Shown one piece after another: positions 60,301 through 64,000 of a DNA stretch of 64,000 bases; within the stretch, counting starts at the first letter, position 1; each line of letters starts with the position of its first letter. Location: NCBI GenBank assembly GCA_036417435.1, contig CM070909.1:13982597-14046596 (forward strand), in the 5' to 3' direction. This stretch comes from Inia geoffrensis (taxonomy: Eukaryota > Chordata > Mammalia > Artiodactyla > Iniidae). The notes beneath the pieces are model-generated. The model saw only the letters and a list, made by a program, of their open reading frames with translations. It had not been told where the DNA came from and did not search any database. A program made the position numbers and the translations under genes.

Positions 60301-62687
60301 GGCTTATTTCAATTATACTATTACAGCCTAACAACATATTAAACAATTAGTTTATTTCCAGTTCGATAGGTGAAAAACAGTATCTCATTGTAGTTTATGC
60401 TGGCATTTCTTCTACTATGAGCACTGCTGAGCATTTGTTTAAAAATCTTTGGATTTATTTTTTGTGAACTGTGAATGTGCTTTATCTGTTTTTCTACCAG
60501 GTTATTCTTGTTTACCTACTTTAAAGAGTTCTTTAAGTATTAGAGAGATTAATTAGTTCATTGTCTCCGAGATGAACTGCAATATATCTTTCAGTTTGTA
60601 ATTTGCTTTTAAATATATTGCCTTTATTTTAAAAATTAAGAATGATACCATACATATGAAAGAATAAAGATGTATATGCACAGTTTAAGGAAAAATAATA
60701 AACTCCTGTTACCCACCTCACAGTTTTTAAAAAATAGATTATACATAATAATATATAATAATATATAATAATAGAATATTATTGTACATTTTATAAAACT
60801 TAGACATTTTTCTTTAACAAACATATTGTCTAAAACACTTGCTTTATTAGGTTAATTAAATAGCCAGTCCATTCATATGGGGCTCTTTAACCTACCCCAG
60901 AGTATAGCATGAATGAGACTGAAAGAACACAGAAACAAGCTGGTTTATTTGTGAGTTAACCTGACACTGAGTCAGGTGCTAGCAATGAGATAGATAAGAC
61001 AGTTCTTCTGTGCAAGCAACTTATTCTCTAGTCCTAATTTGATCTTCTCCTTAATTGGAATGTTATCAATAATTTCAAAGATAATTTTCAATATTCTTGC
61101 CATACCATATAAATCCTGAGTAGCTTTTAAAAAATCTTACCTTTGTTCCTTCTACTATAGCCCTCTTCATTGCCCCTACATATAGCCCATCCATTTGTGC
61201 CATAACATAGCCTGTGTGTCTCCAAAATGGGTCATCCTTGTAATTTTTGATGTTATCCCGGGCCCATTGATCTTGCTTCCTGGAAGACAAATTAGATTTT
61301 TACTAGAGGTGTCCACGGTTGTTCATCCAAAGCTAAATTAAACCCAGGTATTTAGAGATTATATATTCAGATACTTATGTTAGCTAGTATAATTTAAATT
61401 CTGGATCTTATAACATTCCAATCACTCTGAAAGGATATCAGAGCAAATCCTAAATGATTTTTAATTTCTCCCAAGGACTATGACTCTTCCATTATAACTT
61501 CCCTCATGCTCTATCTAGAACTATCTAGAAACACAGGTGTAATATTTACTTATCTGTGATACTGAGACCTAAGAAAGTTGAGGATAGACTGTTCAAATAT
61601 ATCTTATATAAAATCATGTTTCACTAAATTGGTAAGGACAAGTTGATTAACTTTACTTTGTAGACAGAAGTGATAAACAACAGGAAAAAACAAAAGCTCT
61701 TAAGGACAGGGTGGTTTGTATTTGTTTGTATTTCTCTCAGATCATTTTCATAGTTTATGGTTTGCTCTATTCCAGTTGTCGCTAATAACAGCCTCAATGC
61801 CTCTGTCCTAGGAAAGTCTTTTTTTTTTGAAATAGTCCTTTCATTCTATCTTCTCTTTTTGTTGTCTGCACTTTATGCAGGATGAGTTGATATAAATTTG
61901 TATACTAAAAGCTATTTCTGATGTGTTCAGGCTATCTCTAGATCAATTTAAAAATACAGTGTCACTGCTTCATGGGATCTAGCCCAGATGCTCTGTAGGA
62001 CCTTAGCATCTGACGAAGCGGTTGCTTATATAATTTGGAGGGCCAAACCAAGAGCTCCTTTATCCCCAAATTAGTCTCATAGTCTGTCATCCCACAAATA
62101 TAAAACAAATTTTCTGAATATTGAGAATTATTAGTCTTCAGAAAACTTTACTAAAATGGAAGTATTCTCAGAGTATGTTAAGAATTATAACTTTAGATAT
62201 GAGATAACTTCCCAGCTAAGATGAGTCACCAGGTCCATGAAATGGAAACACCTTTCAGAGGGAGAAGGAAGGATTTCTGCAAGGAGAGGAGCCCCCAGGT
62301 GGAAGGGATCCGGGGGTTTGACTTTGCCTGTCTTGCACTGGTGAGGTCTTCCTCTAGCTGCGTCAGCAATTGATAATGGGATATTCAACCTGACCTATGA
62401 AAGAGCACAAATTAGAAGGCATTTGTCCACAACCAGTTTTCATGCCATCACCAAAAGGTGCTATACTTAACTACAAGAACTACTCCAGAGTCCTGCCTAA
62501 GAGATGGAAAAGAAATTGGTGAAGGAGAAATTGCTGTTTGAAATGACAGATTCAAGCCCTGAAGCCTCAACAGCAATGAGAAGAGGAAAGCTATTATACT
62601 TACGTTAAAAACTCCTGAACTTTATCCACCACGGAACGTTTCGCAATCAGCTGTGGGTAGAGGTTTGTGAAGTGGTCATACATATGT
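27593..62687 (-). CDS. PLBD1: PLBD1, phospholipase B domain-containing 1, 3' nine coding exons
   Basis: Join on the - strand of 62604-62687, 61141-61279, 58879-59019, 58322-58466, 35343-35543, 35095-35235, 30579-30764, 29794-29900 and 27593-27760. All introns are GT-AG and the frame stays open for about 436 codons. The product is recognised as PLBD1, an N-terminal-nucleophile hydrolase-fold protein related to lysosomal PLBD2 and amoebal phospholipase B. The family is lysosomal or secreted, glycosylated, and activated by self-cleavage before a cysteine. That cysteine is present in [11 protein letters not shown]. Four NxS/T sites are visible (NKT, NHS, NWS, NKT). By length the segment starts near human residue 113; the signal peptide and first exons are beyond 64000. 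The reading frame ends about five codons before the human stop. Confidence 0.95.
28000..28165 (+). repeat. MIR element
   Basis: GATCTGGAATCAGGTTACTC, TTTTCTCATTTGTAAAA, AGGATTAATGAGAGCAAATA and AGCAGTGCCTAGAATAGA follow the MIR order in sense. Confidence 0.7.
29310..29475 (-). repeat. MIR element, - strand
   Basis: Antisense MIR: TTCACAACAACCCCTGAGGC, TTCAGATGAGGAAACGGAAG and a decayed tail. Confidence 0.7.
29632..29776 (+). mobile_element. Very short L1 3'-end insertion beside a PLBD1 splice donor
   Basis: The sequence reads as the 3' UTR end of a cetartiodactyl L1 (GGATGGGAGGGGAG, TATGGCTGAGTCACTTTGCT, CTGTACTCCAGTATAAAA) ending in an A-rich tail. TSD AACCAATAGCG occurs at 29621-29631 and 29777-29787. 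The second copy ends six bases from the exon boundary at 29794. Confidence 0.88.
29794..29900 (-). CDS. PLBD1: PLBD1 coding exon (cysteine-rich)
   Basis: The - strand acceptor is TTTCCTAG above 29900 and the donor GTAACA occupies 29793-29788. The exon is 107 nt: two bases complete an Asn codon, then 35 codons follow, including [15 protein letters not shown] and GGCYDTK. The four cysteines are likely disulfide-forming in the lysosomal or secreted protein. An L1 tail is inserted just past the donor, but the first six intronic bases are intact. Confidence 0.94.
29901..30578 (-). other. PLBD1: PLBD1 intron (678 bp)
   Basis: No repeat recognised. Contains CCAAGTCCCCTGCTCCAGGC near 30082 and AT-rich stretches; no coding support for its short open frames. 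Confidence 0.55.
30579..30764 (-). CDS. PLBD1: PLBD1 coding exon (186 nt)
   Basis: The - strand acceptor is AAATTAG above 30764 and the donor GTACGT lies below 30579. The exon encodes [20 protein letters not shown] onward through [20 protein letters not shown] to KYIMRYN, then one base. It contains an NWS glycosylation sequon. The exon has phase 1 at both ends. Choosing the donor at 30578/30577 makes the codon split A|AT (Asn) join correctly to the next exon. Confidence 0.94.
31630..31835 (+). repeat. MIR element
   Basis: A well-kept MIR: AGACTGCCTGGACCTTAAGC, TAGGTAGGTGACCTTACACG, AACCTCTGTGTGCCTCAGTC, AAATGTGAACAATGATAGTA, TTAAATGAGTTCAAAC and TAAGCACTAGATGAATATTA. Confidence 0.85.
32902..33690 (-). 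mobile_element. L1 ORF2 fragment lacking its 3' end
   Basis: Antisense L1 ORF2 from GTTTTTTAAGGAACCTCC to TTTATCTCTGGACTTTGT. Frames with [20 protein letters not shown] and [20 protein letters not shown] appear on the - strand. It starts inside ORF2, with no 3' UTR or poly(T), so it is truncated at both ends. Confidence 0.9.
34405..34510 (-). repeat. MIR remnant, - strand
   Basis: GGTTTTACAGATGAAGAAAG, TGAGGCTTGGACAGAG and the following stretch match antisense MIR. Confidence 0.55.
35015..35062. repeat. (CA)n microsatellite near a PLBD1 donor
   Basis: A CA run of about 48 bases ending 32 bases from the exon at 35095-35235. In the PLBD1 transcript it is a (UG)n tract just downstream of the 5' splice site. 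Confidence 0.95.
35095..35235 (-). CDS. PLBD1: PLBD1 coding exon (141 nt)
   Basis: The acceptor is ATATTTCAG above 35235 and the donor GTATTT lies below 35095, on the - strand. It encodes [20 protein letters not shown], then [20 protein letters not shown] and TDVLRT, with split Gly codons at both ends. An NHS sequon is visible. A CA/TG dinucleotide run of about 48 bp lies about 32 bases inside the downstream intron. Confidence 0.94.
35343..35543 (-). CDS. PLBD1: PLBD1 coding exon (201 nt)
   Basis: The acceptor is TTTCCTGTAG above 35543 and the donor GTAAGT lies below 35343, on the - strand. It encodes [40 protein letters not shown] and [20 protein letters not shown] to SKYNS, with split Gly codons at both ends. 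The NKT sequon and the RVRVANMMA helix are typical of the PLBD fold. The intron to the next 3' exon is only 107 bp, while the upstream intron is 22.8 kb. Confidence 0.95.
36088..36442 (-). repeat. CHR-1-like long SINE, - strand
   Basis: Tail side TTTTTAAATAAATTTATTTG, then TTTTTGGCTGTGTCGGGTCG, B box antisense GGGCTTGAACC, ending AGGGAAGCC. TSD CACAAGTCTT at 36078-36087 and 36443-36452. Confidence 0.94.
36900..37290 (-). repeat. MIR and L2 remnants, - strand
   Basis: 36920-37070 (GATCTATCCAGGATCACAGA, GCTCCTGGCAGACCTGGGCC) reads as antisense MIR. 37080-37290 (GGTGGGGAC, GAAGGCTGGAAGAG, GTCTTGAAGCTTGTG, CAGGTAGAGAGCAGTGAG) resembles antisense L2. Diverged. Confidence 0.5.
37814..38147 (-). 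repeat. CHR-1-like long SINE, - strand
   Basis: T-rich tail, GACTGCGTTGGGTTTCACTG, antisense B box GGGCTCGAACCC and start AGGGAAGTCCC. TSD TCAATGACTGTT at 37802-37813 and 38148-38159. The 150-aa frame across it is SINE. Confidence 0.94.
39617..39840 (+). repeat. CHR-2-like SINE nested in L1 ORF1
   Basis: A textbook full-length copy with a long A tail of about 35 bases. TSD AAAATAGCTGTCATGAAG is perfect at 39599-39616 and 39841-39858. It interrupts the L1 ORF1 between the codons for ...EFKIAVMK. Confidence 0.97.
41132..41336 (+). mobile_element. L1 3'-end insertion nested in the older L1
   Basis: 3' UTR of a younger L1 (GAAGCAGCCGCATAGCACAG, GTATAGCTGATTCACTTTG, ATTATACTCCAATAAAGATG, A tail). 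TSD AAAAAGGAACAATG at 41118-41131 and 41337-41350. It interrupts the spacer between ORF1 and ORF2. Confidence 0.93.
42264..44270 (-). mobile_element. L1 ORF2 segment in inverted orientation
   Basis: The - strand encodes ORF2 from the reverse transcriptase ([20 protein letters not shown]; a FADG-type motif, [11 protein letters not shown], where L1 has FADD) down to the C-terminal domain. It abuts the + strand L1 half at 42263 with no 3' UTR or poly(T). A GT/TATA run at 42319-42398 lies inside. The reverse-transcriptase catalytic motif is altered (Asp to Gly), and frames are broken. Confidence 0.9.
44290..45403 (+). mobile_element. L1 ORF2 C-terminus and 3' end, + strand
   Basis: From TTTTAAAATGGGCAGAGAAG (ORF2 [20 protein letters not shown]) through the C-terminal domain and 3' UTR to an A-rich end near 45403. 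A 21-base unit AGATATCACCTCATGCCTGT+C is doubled at 44421-44462. Interrupted by the SINE at 44725-44929 and a G/GT run at 44988-45015. Confidence 0.88.
44725..44929 (+). repeat. CHR-2-like SINE nested in L1
   Basis: GGCTTCCCTGGTGGCACGGT start, B box GGTTCGTGCCC and A tail. About 12 bases are missing after GAGTCTGCCT. TSD AGCTAACATATGG at 44712-44724 and 44930-44942. Confidence 0.95.
45525..45955 (+). mobile_element. Possible MaLR-type LTR remnant
   Basis: GATCCGGACTCGCTTCGGCT, AAAATGCGCCAGTTCTGAGT, TCTGGGATGGGAGACCACAT and CCAGCGGAGACACCAGAAAG resemble diverged MLT1-type LTRs. No internal viral sequence. Confidence 0.35.
46088..46488 (-). repeat. CHR-1-like long SINE, - strand, with expanded tail
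   Basis: The body 46139-46488 is CHR-1-like. The tail side 46088-46138 is a T-rich run mixed with TAGTT and CTCTCTCT. TSD TGCCATTTGATTTTT at 46073-46087 and 46489-46503 is exact. Confidence 0.93.
47395..47520 (+). repeat. L2 3' end
   Basis: GCATGTAAGTTCCACCAGGG, CAGGAACTTTTTCTGTCTTG, TTCACTCTAGTACC and CACATAGTAGGTGCTCAATA match the L2 3' terminus in sense. Antisense MIR-like sequence follows at 47555-47740. Confidence 0.75.
48545..48690 (+). repeat. MER5A-type hAT remnant
   Basis: GAATCATAGGGTGCTTGTTA, GCCCAGATCAACTAAATAAG, AATCTGCATTTTTAGCAAGC and TCCAGAGGAAATTTGAAGG follow the order of the MER5A-type non-autonomous hAT element. Confidence 0.55.
48985..49215 (+). repeat. MIR element
   Basis: TATTTAACTTCTCTGAACCT, GTTTCTTTACTTGAAAAATG, TGAAAATTAAGTGACATAAT and AATGCCAGGCACATAAATAG are MIR in sense. 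Confidence 0.75.
50097..50236 (+). repeat. Short CHR SINE
   Basis: GGGGACTTCCTTGGTTGTCC start, CTAAGATCCCGCACGCTGCA and a CAAACAAACAAA tail. TSD AAGAATATGAGTATG at 50082-50096 and 50237-50251. Confidence 0.93.
50381..50511 (-). repeat. Short CHR SINE, - strand
   Basis: T tail, TTTTGGCTGCGTCACGCAGC, antisense B box GGGATCGAACCC, ending AAGTCCC. Weak TSD (GAGGGAG versus AAGGGGGAAA). It faces the SINE at 50097 about 145 bases away. Confidence 0.92.
50910..52100 (+). mobile_element. Old L1 ORF2 fragment
   Basis: Sense L1 ORF2 between endonuclease and reverse transcriptase. The frame near 51193-51441 contains [20 protein letters not shown], matching the ENLNRPI motif. RT-region words such as CCCAGGAATACCAAGTTGAT and AAGATCAGGAACTAGGCAAA follow. 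Many stops; ends diffuse. Confidence 0.8.
52105..52885 (+). mobile_element. MLT1-like solo LTR split by a SINE
   Basis: Words typical of MaLR LTRs in order: CTTGAATGTGGGCTGATCAT, GACTTCTGAGACTAGGTCAT, GCTGTCTCTGCC, TGGTCTGGGGGAAACCAGGA, TGAAGAGGCCCATGGAGGGG, GAGACTATGAGATATGAAAT and GTTATGTAGAGATAGATAAC. No viral genes. The SINE at 52399-52612 interrupts it. Confidence 0.7.
52399..52612 (-). repeat. CHR-2-like SINE, - strand, nested in LTR
   Basis: T tail, GGTACGCGGGCC, GGCCATGGCTCACGGGCCCA, ending CAGGGAAGCC. Exact TSD CCAGCACCATCTTCTT at 52383-52398 and 52613-52628. Confidence 0.96.
53130..53877 (-). mobile_element. 5'-truncated L1, - strand
   Basis: Antisense L1 3' UTR (ATTGGCTATATTCCCCATG, ACCACTAGTTTGTTCTCTAT) and ORF2 C-terminus (ATTATGGCTGAGTAATATTC; the - strand frame 53600-53794 encodes [20 protein letters not shown]). 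Moderately diverged; no clear TSD seen. Confidence 0.88.
54978..55027 (-). repeat. 50-bp fragment of a CHR-2-like SINE
   Basis: GGTACGCGGGCCTCTCACTG to GGAGCACAGGCC corresponds to the 3' end region of the SINE in antisense, but with neither poly(T) tail nor 5' half. Confidence 0.8.
55266..55468 (-). repeat. CHR-2-like SINE, - strand
   Basis: Short T tail, GCGGTCCGTGGGCCTCTCAC, antisense B box GGGGCACGAACCC, ending CAGGGAAGCCCC. All overlapping open frames on both strands are repeat-derived. Confidence 0.94.
55800..56180 (+). repeat. L2 3' end
   Basis: CAGAATGTAAAGTTTGTTAG, AATAGAGGCTGCATTTGTCC, TGTTTTTCATC and GCTGAATAAATTATATCATG follow the L2 3' terminus pattern; pyrimidine-rich sequence upstream fits too. 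Confidence 0.65.
56581..56603. repeat. Poly(A) run
   Basis: 23 consecutive A bases. No adjoining SINE or L1 body is recognised. Confidence 0.9.
57640..58110 (+). repeat. L2 3' end interrupted by a tiny L1 insertion
   Basis: 57650-57840 (GGTTCATCTCAAATGTCCAC, TGTATAGTACTTATCTTG) and 58040-58110 (GAGCCTAGGCAAGTGCCTTG, ATTTGTTGAAGTGAAT) look like L2 in sense. Confidence 0.5.
57944..57986 (+). mobile_element. Extremely truncated L1 insertion (about 43 bp)
   Basis: TAAATCAACTATACTCCAAT followed by an A-rich tail is the last segment of cetartiodactyl L1 3' UTRs. Flanked by TSD AAGAGAAATGGA at 57932-57943 and 57987-57998. Confidence 0.82.
58322..58466 (-). CDS. PLBD1: PLBD1 coding exon following the nucleophile
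   Basis: The acceptor GGCTATAG lies above 58466 and the donor GTAAAT below 58322, on the - strand. It encodes [40 protein letters not shown] and RLSFSSYP, plus one base. The AHSSWYTY segment is conserved in PLBD1/PLBD2 and lies near the active site in the fold. The exon is contiguous in protein with the GHCSALIK segment encoded by the preceding exon. Confidence 0.95.
58467..58878 (-). other. PLBD1: PLBD1 intron (412 bp)
   Basis: Short intron between the nucleophile exon and the next. No repeat recognised. Confidence 0.6.
58879..59019 (-). CDS. PLBD1: PLBD1 coding exon with the proposed nucleophile cysteine
   Basis: The acceptor TTCTCCCAG lies above 59019 and the donor GTGAGA below 58879, on the - strand. 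The 141-nt exon has phase 0 at both ends. It runs from [20 protein letters not shown] through [20 protein letters not shown] to CSALIK. In this family the precursor is thought to cut itself before the Cys of GHCS, exposing it as N-terminal nucleophile. The residue is present, so the enzyme looks intact. The cysteine is window residue 116, about human residue 228 by length. Confidence 0.95.
59285..59510 (-). repeat. MER20-type hAT element
   Basis: TCAGTCTTGGCACTAGTGGT, TATTTGGGGCC, GCATTGTAGAAAGTTTAGCA, GCATCCCTGGCCTCTACCCA and CAACCCAAAATGTCTAGGCA match MER20 in antisense, end to end (about 220 bp). Confidence 0.8.
59860..60740 (-). mobile_element. Ancient L1M 3' region
   Basis: Antisense words of old L1 3' UTR and ORF2 end: CAGTATTCCAATGAATGGAT, ATTATAATATTTTTAACCAG, GATATTTCCAAATTGTCTTC and, at 60690-60720, AATAAACTCCTGTTACCCAC. 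Strongly diverged. Confidence 0.6.
61141..61279 (-). CDS. PLBD1: PLBD1 coding exon (139 nt)
   Basis: The acceptor GTCTTCCAG lies above 61279 and the donor GTAAGA below 61141, on the - strand. One base completes a Thr codon, then 46 codons follow: [46 protein letters not shown]. The segment matches the PLBD1 N-terminal region before the nucleophile. The open frame extends on both sides into intron and should be trimmed at these splice sites. Confidence 0.95.
61280..62603 (-). other. PLBD1: PLBD1 intron (1.3 kb)
   Basis: No repeat recognised. A - strand open frame at 62185-62388 has no similarity to PLBD1, and the flanking exons join in frame without it. Confidence 0.6.
62604..62687 (-). CDS. 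PLBD1: PLBD1 coding exon, most 5' one in the window
   Basis: The acceptor CTTTCAG lies above 62687 and the donor GTAAGT below 62604, on the - strand. The 84-nt exon starts with one base of a split codon, encodes [20 protein letters not shown] and DKVQEFL, and ends with two bases of a Thr codon. It is too short for a conventional open-frame call and is placed by homology to PLBD1 and frame continuity. Upstream exons with the signal peptide are outside the window. Confidence 0.93.
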
Positions 62688-62848
62688 CTGAAAGGAGAGA
62701 TGAAAATTGTTACATTTCCACTTTTCTTCTTGGATTTTCCCATCACAGTAAATTACCCAGTATTTTGGCTAACTGGGATGTTCCCTATGGCAAACCTTCC
62801 CTATCTTCTTTTATAAATCAAATGCACAATTTAAAATGGGGAAATATT

Positions 62849-63146
62849 GGGACTTCCCTGGTGGCGCAATGGTTAAGAAGCCACCTGCCAATGCAGGGAA
62901 CAAGGGTTCGATCCCTGGTCCAAGAAGATCCCACAGGCCATGGAGCAACTAAGCCCATGTGCCACAGCTACTGAGACTGTGCTCTAGAGCCGGGTCTCTG
63001 CAATAAGAGAAGCCAGCGCAATGAGAAGCCTGTGCACCGCAGCAAAGAGTAGCCCCCGCTCGCCGCAACTAGAGAAAGCCCGCACACAGCAGCGAAGACC
63101 CAACACAGCCAAAAATAAATAAATAGATAAATAAATAAATAAAAAT
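62849..63146 (+). repeat. CHR-1-like long SINE
   Basis: GGGACTTCCCTGGTGGCGCA start, B box GGTTCGATCCC and a tail of AAATAAATAGATAAATAAAT. TSD AAAATGGGGAAATATT at 62833-62848 and AAAATTGGGAAATATT at 63147-63162 (one mismatch). Confidence 0.95.
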
Positions 63147-63449
63147 AAAATTGGGAAATATTCCCAACATATAGAAAAGAATAGAATATAACAAACACCC
63201 AAGTATCCACTACCCAACTATATAAAATCATTATATTTTGCCATATTTGCTTCATATATATATAGAGAGAGAGGAATTTATATAGAGGAATTTCCAAGTT
63301 TTCCTTCATTTAAAACTTAGAGTACCTTAAGCATATTTAAAGTTTTTATCAAACCCATCTACAAAATTAATCTGGAGTGTACTAATGACTTACTTCATTG
63401 TTGATTTTGCTTTTTCTTAGCATTCAATTTCTTTGTGCTTTTTTTAATC

Positions 63450-64000
63450 ATTTTTTTTACATCTTTATTGGAGTATAATTGCTTTACAATGGTGTGTTAC
63501 TTTCTGCTTTATAACAAAGTGAATCAGTTATACATATACATATGTTCCCATATCTCTTCCCTCTTGCATCTCCCTCCCTCCCACCCTCCCTATCCCACCC
63601 CTCCAAGCGGTCACAAAGCACCGAGCTGATCTCCCTGTGCTATGCGGCTGCTTCCCACTAGCTATCTACCTTACGTTTGGTAGTGTATATATGTCCATGC
63701 CTCTCTCTCGCTTTGTCACAGCTTACCCTTCCCCCTCCCCATATCCTCAAGTCCATTCTCTAGTAGGTCTGTGTCTTTATTCCTGTCTTACCCCTAGGTT
63801 CTTCATGTGTCCACCAACAGATGAATGGATAAAGAACATGTGGCACATATATACAATGGAATATCACTCAGCCATAAAAAGAAACGAAATTGAGTAATGA
63901 GGTGGATGGACCAAGAGTCTGTCATACAGAGTGAAGTAAATCAGAAAGAGAAAGACAAATACCATATGCTAACACATATATATGGAATTTAAGAAAAAAA
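63450..64000 (-). mobile_element. L1 with inverted 5' part, cut by the window end
   Basis: 63450-63806 is L1 3' UTR in antisense with the poly(T) side at 63450. From 63807 (TGTCCACCAACAGATGAATG) to 64000 the sequence is L1 ORF2 C-terminus in sense (encodes [20 protein letters not shown]). In normal L1 order the second piece precedes the first, so they are opposed, as in twin-primed insertions. Confidence 0.9.

Larger units (their letters stand above)
59020..61140 (-). other. PLBD1: PLBD1 intron (2.1 kb)
   Basis: Contains a MER20-type element (59285-59510), an ancient L1 3' region (59860-60740) and an AT-rich ATAATATATAATA run (60744-60780). The rest (60800-61130) has no recognised feature. 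Confidence 0.6.
62688..64000 (-). other. PLBD1: PLBD1 intron, incomplete
   Basis: Contains a CHR-1-like SINE (62849-63146), an old antisense L1 piece (63163-63260, ATATAGAAAAGAATAGAATA, TATCCACTACCCAACTATAT) and the L1 with inverted 5' part at 63450-64000, in which the window ends. Confidence 0.65.

Noticed and set aside
62185..62388. Possible extra PLBD1 exon
   Set aside because: The peptide is unlike PLBD1, and the exons on either side join in frame without it.

Overview
The window is mammalian nuclear DNA: intron-rich genes with GT/AG splice sites, a high repeat load and no prokaryotic features. At least twelve tRNA-derived SINEs of the CHR type (start GGCTTCCCTGGTGGCGCAG, Pol III B box GGTTCGTGCCC or GGTTCGAACCC, A-rich tail) point to a cetacean. 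CHR SINEs are shared by whales, hippos and ruminants; the CHR-2-like form seen here is typical of whales and dolphins. L1 elements, some with intact target-site duplications (TSDs), are also abundant.

Two genes lie tail to tail. On the + strand (201-22625) are the last seven coding exons of ATF7IP (MCAF1), the nuclear partner of the H3K9 methyltransferase SETDB1. They give 551 codons, about residues 720-1270 by length match to the human protein as I remember it. They include a SUMO-interacting motif and the C-terminal fibronectin-III domain that binds MBD1. A long 3' UTR follows, probably ending near 26812. On the - strand (62687 down to 27593) are the last nine coding exons of PLBD1, a secreted or lysosomal phospholipase-B-like amidase. 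They give about 436 codons including the proposed nucleophile cysteine; the 5' exons lie beyond 64000. Every junction keeps reading frame. The ATF7IP-PLBD1 neighbourhood matches human 12p13.1, so this is an ordinary syntenic block.

Layout: 1-22625 ATF7IP exons and introns; 22626-26812 ATF7IP 3' UTR; 26813-27592 short convergent intergenic or 3' UTR stretch; 27593-35543 clustered 3' exons of PLBD1; 35544-58321 a 22.8 kb PLBD1 intron filled with nested L1, SINE, LTR, L2 and MIR copies; 58322-62687 four further PLBD1 exons; 62688-64000 intron ending inside an L1 with an inverted 5' part.

I see no new gene, RNA gene, CRISPR array or novel system. The points worth a second look concern sequence history. 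They are a nonsense codon that trims the PLBD1 C-terminus, an L1 tail landed next to a PLBD1 splice donor, an L1 with a 45-bp TSD, a CHR SINE whose 5' half is inverted, an L1 insertion of only about 43 bp, and two or three L1s rearranged by inversion.
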